A DNA stretch of 64,000 nt from Saxidomus purpurata (lineage: Eukaryota; Mollusca; Bivalvia; Venerida; Veneridae): the NCBI GenBank assembly GCA_022818135.1, contig JAFMSR010000002.1, forward strand, positions 51,564,348 through 51,628,347, given 5' to 3'. A program made the translations under genes and the position numbers. This document shows positions 58,440-64,000 of the stretch, one piece after another. A model generated the notes under the pieces. The model searched no databases, was not told the origin of the DNA, and saw nothing but the letters and a program-made list of their open reading frames with translations. Each line of letters starts with the position of its first letter. The first letter of the stretch is position 1.

Positions 58440-59625
58440 TCTCATTGCATGTAAATTAGAGGAATTTCCTTCATTACTTGTAGGGTTATGTTTCGGACAG
58501 GAAAATGTTACAAAGAATGATAATTCAAACGAAATGGCAAGGTAGAGTTATGGTTCTTTGGCATTGTTCTTTCCATCATTGTGCTTTAATTATCACTGTT
58601 TCTAACACAAGCGGCTGCTTTTCTCATATAAACATATAGGCAAAGGCTTGTATCATATTTTACGATAAAATACAGCACGTTTTTCCAAGGACGTGCCTTA
58701 AATGAAGTAACGTCGTGATGTATGTTAACAAGCTAGTCCAATCGTATCTCGCGTTTTAAGGTTACAATGATGTACTACTACGCGTTAAATAAAGTTCGGG
58801 ATTGTTTTCAAAGAAAATAACGTGTTAGAATCGAAATAATAAATTGTTCCCTATATTTTATCGTTGAATAAAATACAATCAGTCATTTGGATGCGAAGGG
58901 CGTTATACTCCAAATCGACATTTTATTCACAAAAATACAGGGAGACATTTATTATTTCTTAAAAAACATTTCGGGTAAATACCTTCCATACTTTTGGAGT
59001 TATGCTCCGGACAAGAAAAATCAAGAAAATGAAACAAGGGGAGATATTAAAAAAAATAAGGCAGGATAAAGTTCTTAGACACTGCACTTTCCCTTATTGT
59101 GCTCTATCATTGTATGATATTTCAAGTAATTACACTTTTGAAGTTATGCTCCAGACAAGAAAAATCAAGAAAGTGAACAATGTAAAGCAAAGGCAACACA
59201 GGGTTATGGTACTTGGAGTCTGCACTTTCCCATGGTGTCATCTCATTATTGCAATTTAAATTAATTTCCTTCAACACTTTTCCAGTTATGATCCGGACAA
59301 GAAAATGTACCAAAGGGGGATAATTAAAATCTTTGCAAGGTTGAGTTATGGTTTTTGTGCACTGCACCAACCATAATAGTGCATTATCACTGTAAGAAGG
59401 TTCAAGTAATTTTCTTTTATACCTTTGGAGTTTTGCTCTTGACAAGAAAAAAATATAAAGAGATACAATTAAATAAACAAAGGCAACACAAGGTTATAGT
59501 TCTTGCGCACTGCACTTTCTCTTAATACTTTTTGTGTTATGCTACCGACAAAGAAGAAGGGACGAAGGGACAGACAGACGGACAAGTCGATCTCTATTTG
59601 CCTACCGAAGTTCCTTCGGGGACAT
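58440..59625 (-). repeat. Diverged tandem-core repeat, inverted relative of 45981-47288
   Basis: Units carry gttatgctccggacaagaaaa or its variants (about 58485, 58998, 59144, 59287 and 59433), the reverse complement of the ttgtccggagcataac phrase in the 45981-47288 element. It ends at the right with cagacagacggac and ccgaagttccttcgggg, matching the CCGTCCGT end of such repeats read backwards. Units are more diverged than in the first element. Confidence 0.7.
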
Positions 59626-60458
59626 AAAAAAGTGACGATGGAGATGTTAATAATGAAGAAGATGTCAGTAAATAAGATTATTTCAGTGGTGATTTCAGTA
59701 ATAATGATGATGATGATGTCGAAAATAAAGAAGAGACAAGTAAGAGCAAGAGCGATGAAAAACAGACAAATTAATTTAAAGTACTATGATGTTTTAAACT
59801 TGTGCTAGAACTATACAGTTTATTTTATATAAAACTGAAATGAGAAAAACTGAACTTTGAATTCTATAAATTATATTCATTTTGTTTGCACCTGATAGTA
59901 CATCAATTGTATGAAAATAAAACCGTCTTTAGAAAGCTGAATGTTTTTTATCAGATTGATTCTTAATAATGCAGTAGATACAGTCTTCACTCTGGGGGCA
60001 GAAAATGTAATGAGTGAATAAAAAGCTAATGGAGGCTGTCCTTTTTTTACTCTGACTAGGAGTATCAGAAATGAGTAAAGACACAAAACAACTTTTTTGT
60101 CTCCGTTGATTTAATTATAAAGTATATTATGGCAAGATGTATGTAAAACACACATTTGCAACTTTTTACTTACATTCTGCTAAATTGAAACCGTTATTTA
60201 TTCAATTATTCCACTTAATTTCTTTTCCCGAATAAAGTATACTATATGTACAAACACTTGTCTAACTACTTAACAGAAAGAGGTAGCTAGTAAACATTGA
60301 TTTAAGTAATTGTGAAGTAACAAATGAAAGCTTGTACAATAAAATATACAAATTATGTACTCTGAACAGACTTGTGGGTAGTATTTCCATTTCGTTTTAA
60401 CAGAAACTAAGCACTACCCTTTACACATTACACAAACCTCTTTTCTACATTGATAATA
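59626..60458. other. Intergenic, no gene seen
   Basis: A short imperfect GAT/ATG tract lies near 59695-59730. No supported gene is seen. Confidence 0.45.
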
Positions 60459-61114
60459 TCAGTTGTCATTTTTTTTTATCAGTAAAGAAGATTTCTTTTC
60501 AGCTGCACGCCAGTCTGCACATTTAACTGTCAACTGAAACATGTCTATGAGCTCTGGTGAAATGTTCATGCACGTCACATTCTGATACCAACGGCAAATG
60601 ATGTCCTCTTTGTTAATTATTTTCAATACTTCATCCATATTTAATTCCAACAGCCTCTTTTTTATTCAGTTAAGCAGGAGTGGCCCCATTTGTGATAACA
60701 GTTTGTCTTGACAGCCAACACATACATATGCTTTGAAATTCCTGCGCATAAAAGAAGTCAAAGTATGAATCGAGTAAACCCACATATTTTGGATCCATGC
60801 TATGTTTCTGTCCTTCAAGCTTTCTCTTTTAAATATGTTATAGCTGTTTAAAAACTAAAGCCCTAAGAGGACTATGCCGACCAAATATTATTTGAAAATG
60901 ATGTTTCATCAAAGACATTCTTATGTTTAGATGATTGTTCAATCATCTTCAAGTAAACACAGTCAAGTGACAATTTGCTATGCTCATTCATCGCCCTATC
61001 GGTACAGTTCAACTGACAAAACAATGAACTAATTCGCCGTTTCTCCATATAAAAGAGACCAGCTAATGGTAAATCTTTCCTCACAATGTTGGTCACATCT
61101 GCCGAGGCCAACAT
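60459..61114 (-). pseudogene. Decayed coding region, unknown protein
   Basis: Three consecutive minus-strand segments in different frames have ordinary protein composition: 61114-60872 (80 codons from ATG), about 60800-60670 (about 43 codons, with several Cys and aromatic residues) and 60670-60459 (about 68 codons, with a W-Y-Q and C-M-N-I run). Each is ended by a stop and the next begins in a new frame, as expected for one gene broken by small indels or split by introns without clear signals. I do not recognise the family. Confidence 0.3.
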
Positions 61115-61552
61115 AAAAAGGTGGACAGTATTTCTTCATGATAAATATAATTTTTGTACTAAGCTCGTGTAAGAGCATTATTATCTGAAACATTCAAACT
61201 GGTGACGGTTTCACCACAAAATAATTTTCAACAGTGCAAACATAGCCTTCTTATTTAAATAGGTACCAGTCAAACCTATTGACTAAATGATTTTAAAAAG
61301 ATACAAAGTTGACAAATTAAGATATTACATTTAAGGTAGTATGCAACCTTTCTCCGACTTCAGAGGTAAAAAAACGTCATTATTTCCAACCCGAAACGTT
61401 TAATACTGAATGTCCGCCCATTTTTCACCCAGAATTGTGACACCGACTTTAAGGTTAGTTTTGGTCAACGGAACGAGATTCAATCAACAGATGACTCGCA
61501 TGTGGATTTAGCGTAGATCCTCACAAATAACATAAATAAATTAAAGATAACA

Positions 61553-61898
61553 AAAATATATCTCATCCTTTAGTAAAAACTAAGTACACAAAAAACACAT
61601 TTCAATATTCTGGAATGATTATTTGGAACTCAATACCTGTTGAAATTCGAAATGCTAAGAGCTTAAATATCTTCCGTACAAAGTACAGAAACTATCTACT
61701 CAGCAACAAATAACAAATTTCATATTATTATACAGTTAATATTTAACTCGGGTAAACTTGCTCATGTTTCTTTATGATATATATTGTGCTGTTGTTAAAC
61801 ATGTCTTTGATTTTTGCATGTTTGAATATGTATATGTTTGAAGGCCTCGAGTAAGATAAGCCTGTTGGCTTATCGAGTCACCTTCGTTAAATAAAGAA

Positions 61899-61946
<48 letters not shown>
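61553..61946 (+). mobile_element. 5'-truncated LINE, 3' end only
   Basis: The open frame to TAA at 61711-61713 reads ...F-Q-Y-S-G-M-I-I-W-N-S-I-P-V-E-I-R-N-A..., which resembles the extreme C-terminus of LINE reverse-transcriptase proteins (W-N-x-(L/I)-P). It is followed by a 3' untranslated region with AATAAA (61890-61895) and an (ATT)n tail to 61946. The 5' part is missing, as is usual for LINE copies. Confidence 0.65.
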
Positions 61947-61947
<1 letters not shown>

Positions 61948-62660
61948 AAGAGGGGCAAAGCCCGAGTTAATTATTACGCAGGCACATTACCCAATGGGAA
62001 ATGCTTCAATTTCGATAAAGCACTCCAAGCCATAGATTATTTCGATTCTTATAAGCCGAATTTATGAAAACTATCGTAAGTACTACGGGCCTTTTTCAGT
62101 TCGGCGGTATTGTGTAAACTGGCATAAATAGTGGCTGTTGGAATTTACTCCCATATTCGGGCAACCGTTCAAGATATCATACATGTACAAAGCATTTTTA
62201 CACAAACTTATTTCAGTTTTATTATCTAATACATAAAATGTATAAAATATATCTGACCGTGACATTGTGCAGGAGACGTCAGATTTTAGAACCTAACAAA
62301 GCAGACAATCGATTTAAATACGTATCGCTAACCTGAGCTGTAAAACGTTTTAACGTGCAATAATGACGTCAGTGTAGTGGCGTAAAGGTTTTCATTCATT
62401 GTTTTGTCACCCGGAATCACAACACTGCGTGACGCTTAATCCTGAATTTTCTTGGCCTTTTTAAAGGAAAACAAGGTGAATTTATTCTAATGCTTAACTG
62501 TCGCAACCAAAACAATATAGTTCTTAATCCCAACTATTTCATGCGACTGATGTATTTATATAGATATTATTTCTATTTTTACATGTTATTTTTCTGCATG
62601 GGGGTAAATTAGAAAAGTCGGAAGGAGCTACTTCCAGGTCCGAAACTCCGCCTACTTTTC

Positions 62661-62689
62661 CGAGTGCTTTAATCATATTAAAGCACTCG
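62661..62689. repeat. Perfect hairpin, 13-bp arms
   Basis: CGAGTGCTTTAAT, a CAT loop, then ATTAAAGCACTCG. The preceding ctccgcctacttttc resembles the ctccgccca phrase of the MITE at 9010-9130, so it may be another small non-autonomous element. Confidence 0.7.
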
Positions 62690-64000
62690 AACTGACTATA
62701 GAAATATACCAGACACATATTAGAATAAACAATAAAAATTTAAACGCTACGACTTGTTCTATCTTTATTAAGACATTTTGCCTGCAATTTCGTTACATAA
62801 TGACATCTATTCTGTATAAAAACAGTTACTGTTTTTTAAACTTGAACGACGTCATTGTCGCATGCATCGTCTCCAGCATTAATTACTTTAATCCGAGTTA
62901 AAGATTGCAAAACAGTGAAAATAAAAATGGTAATCAAAACTGTGGATCATCGCTTTTATTTCACTAAAAAAACTATATAATTCACTGGAAAACATAAAAT
63001 AAACGTATTTATGCGCGAACATGATTATACAACGACCGAGCTATCAAACATTTTAAATTATTCAATTTTCCATTTTTTTCCCACTGTTCGTCGTTTTATT
63101 ATGTAAATGTTTGCCACCATGGGCTTAATAAATAGTTTTTGATGGAACGCTCGTTGTGTGCATTTGAGACGCATGTGTGTGCATAATTTTTCATAACTCT
63201 ACTTAAAGTTATATTTCAAAGATAAACTAGCACGTTTCTCTGTTGCTCTGACCATCACCGTTTGCCCCGATACATGTATTACCTTCTGCTCCGCGAAAAT
63301 AGTGTTTTCACGTTATAACTGGCCTTCTCGTCTGGCTCCATTGTCACCCGCATCTGGTACAACGTCGCATATATATTACACAGACTCTTCAATATCATTA
63401 ATTATGTAAATTATGGGTATCACTATCTGTTTTTATTTGTTCCATACTAGTATTGATTATTCTACATTTGCGTATCAAAAGATTGCTGTGTCAACGTTCA
63501 ACTTTGTCTCAGCTGACCTTACGATTCATGTACCTCATTGACGTCAGGCGACGTTATCATTATCTTCTTGATGTCCGAACTTTACTTTGCTGCAATTTTG
63601 TGAAAACAATGCGCGAGAACCCCACTTTTTAATTGTTTTATGTTATTTGTAAGGATCTACGCTTAATCACAGTCGATAAGTTGGTTGAATCTCGTTCCGT
63701 TGACCAAAACTAACCTTAAAGTGAGTTGGGGGTCACAAGGGTGAAAAAAATGAGCGGATTTCAGTATTAAACGTTTCGCGGTGGAAATAAGAACGGCAAA
63801 AGCATCTAAAATTTTATATAGGCGTATTTTGCAGTTAAAGAGTTAGCATATGATATTTTTGAAATTTCAATAGGGGCATATTTGAACCAATGATGCGTGT
63901 TAACGTTGATTGTACACCATTGATATTCGACGTCGCGTTGATAGGAAACGAAGAAAAAAAATATAAAAACTTTAACGAATAAAATATGAACATGTTAGGG
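62690..64000. other. Intergenic, no gene seen
   Basis: Apart from the right inverted repeat at 63645-63790, no coding or RNA feature is recognised. Confidence 0.4.

Larger units (their letters stand above)
61341..63800. mobile_element. 2.45-kb unit bounded by inverted repeats
   Basis: The left segment about 61375-61530 and the right segment about 63645-63790 are inverted copies sharing ttaaggttagttttggtcaacggaacgagattcaa, cgaaacgtttaatactga and gcgtagatcc. Identity is moderate, with several indels. Between them are a LINE 3' fragment, an ATT tract, a perfect hairpin (62661-62689) and AT-rich DNA, with no transposase. It may be a non-autonomous DNA element that has collected insertions, or two oppositely oriented copies of one repeat. 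Confidence 0.55.

Noticed and set aside
1..64000. CRISPR array, bacterial operon or riboswitch
   Set aside because: The window is eukaryotic with spliced genes; the tandem repeats lack CRISPR unit and spacer structure.

Overview
The window looks like the genome of a bivalve mollusc. It is AT-rich eukaryotic DNA with spliced genes, tRNA-derived SINEs, tandem-core repeats starting in CCGTCCGT tracts, several families of terminal-inverted-repeat (TIR) elements, LTR and LINE elements, and a small secreted WSC-domain gene. No marker fixes the species. Bivalve is an inference from repeat style and gene content.

Most of the window is repeat-rich intergenic DNA. The main object is a young Ty3/gypsy LTR retrotransposon (11542-22267, + strand) with two 945-bp LTRs that differ by one base by eye, a 4-bp CTAG target duplication and a primer site matching tRNA-Leu. 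It has one intact 1952-codon gag-pol frame. In the usual env position it carries a captured zinc-finger module of about 307 residues. The last two fingers closely resemble the C-terminal dimerisation fingers of Ikaros/Hunchback-type factors. A strong-looking splice donor in U5 and a strong-looking acceptor two bases before an in-frame ATG suggest that the module is also made as a separate protein from a spliced RNA. The 3' LTR is itself interrupted by a 2663-bp non-coding retroposon flanked by 14-bp duplications.

Host genes I can support: a six-exon minus-strand gene for a secreted 233-residue protein with two WSC domains (29306-34523), assembled from exons too short to stand out as open frames; an intronless ZIP zinc-transporter gene (43952-44941, +); a candidate two-exon secreted protein (26615-28156, +); and a candidate small type II membrane protein in several exons (48664-49740, -).

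Other mobile DNA, left to right: small palindromic elements and bivalve-type dispersed repeats (1-10 kb), a three-copy tandem repeat (22991-23999), a 1.4-kb foldback element with TTAA flanks (24420-25855), tandem-core repeats (28.4-29.0, 45.98-47.29 and 58.4-59.6 kb), a dead Tc1-like transposase inside an intron of the WSC gene, a Harbinger-type element with one in-frame stop (40035-41446), SINEs (34.1 and 54.7-55.0 kb), a broken P-loop NTPase copy (56.4-57.4 kb), and a 2.45-kb inverted-repeat unit holding a LINE 3' end (61.3-63.8 kb). All calls come from reading the sequence by eye; no searches were run.
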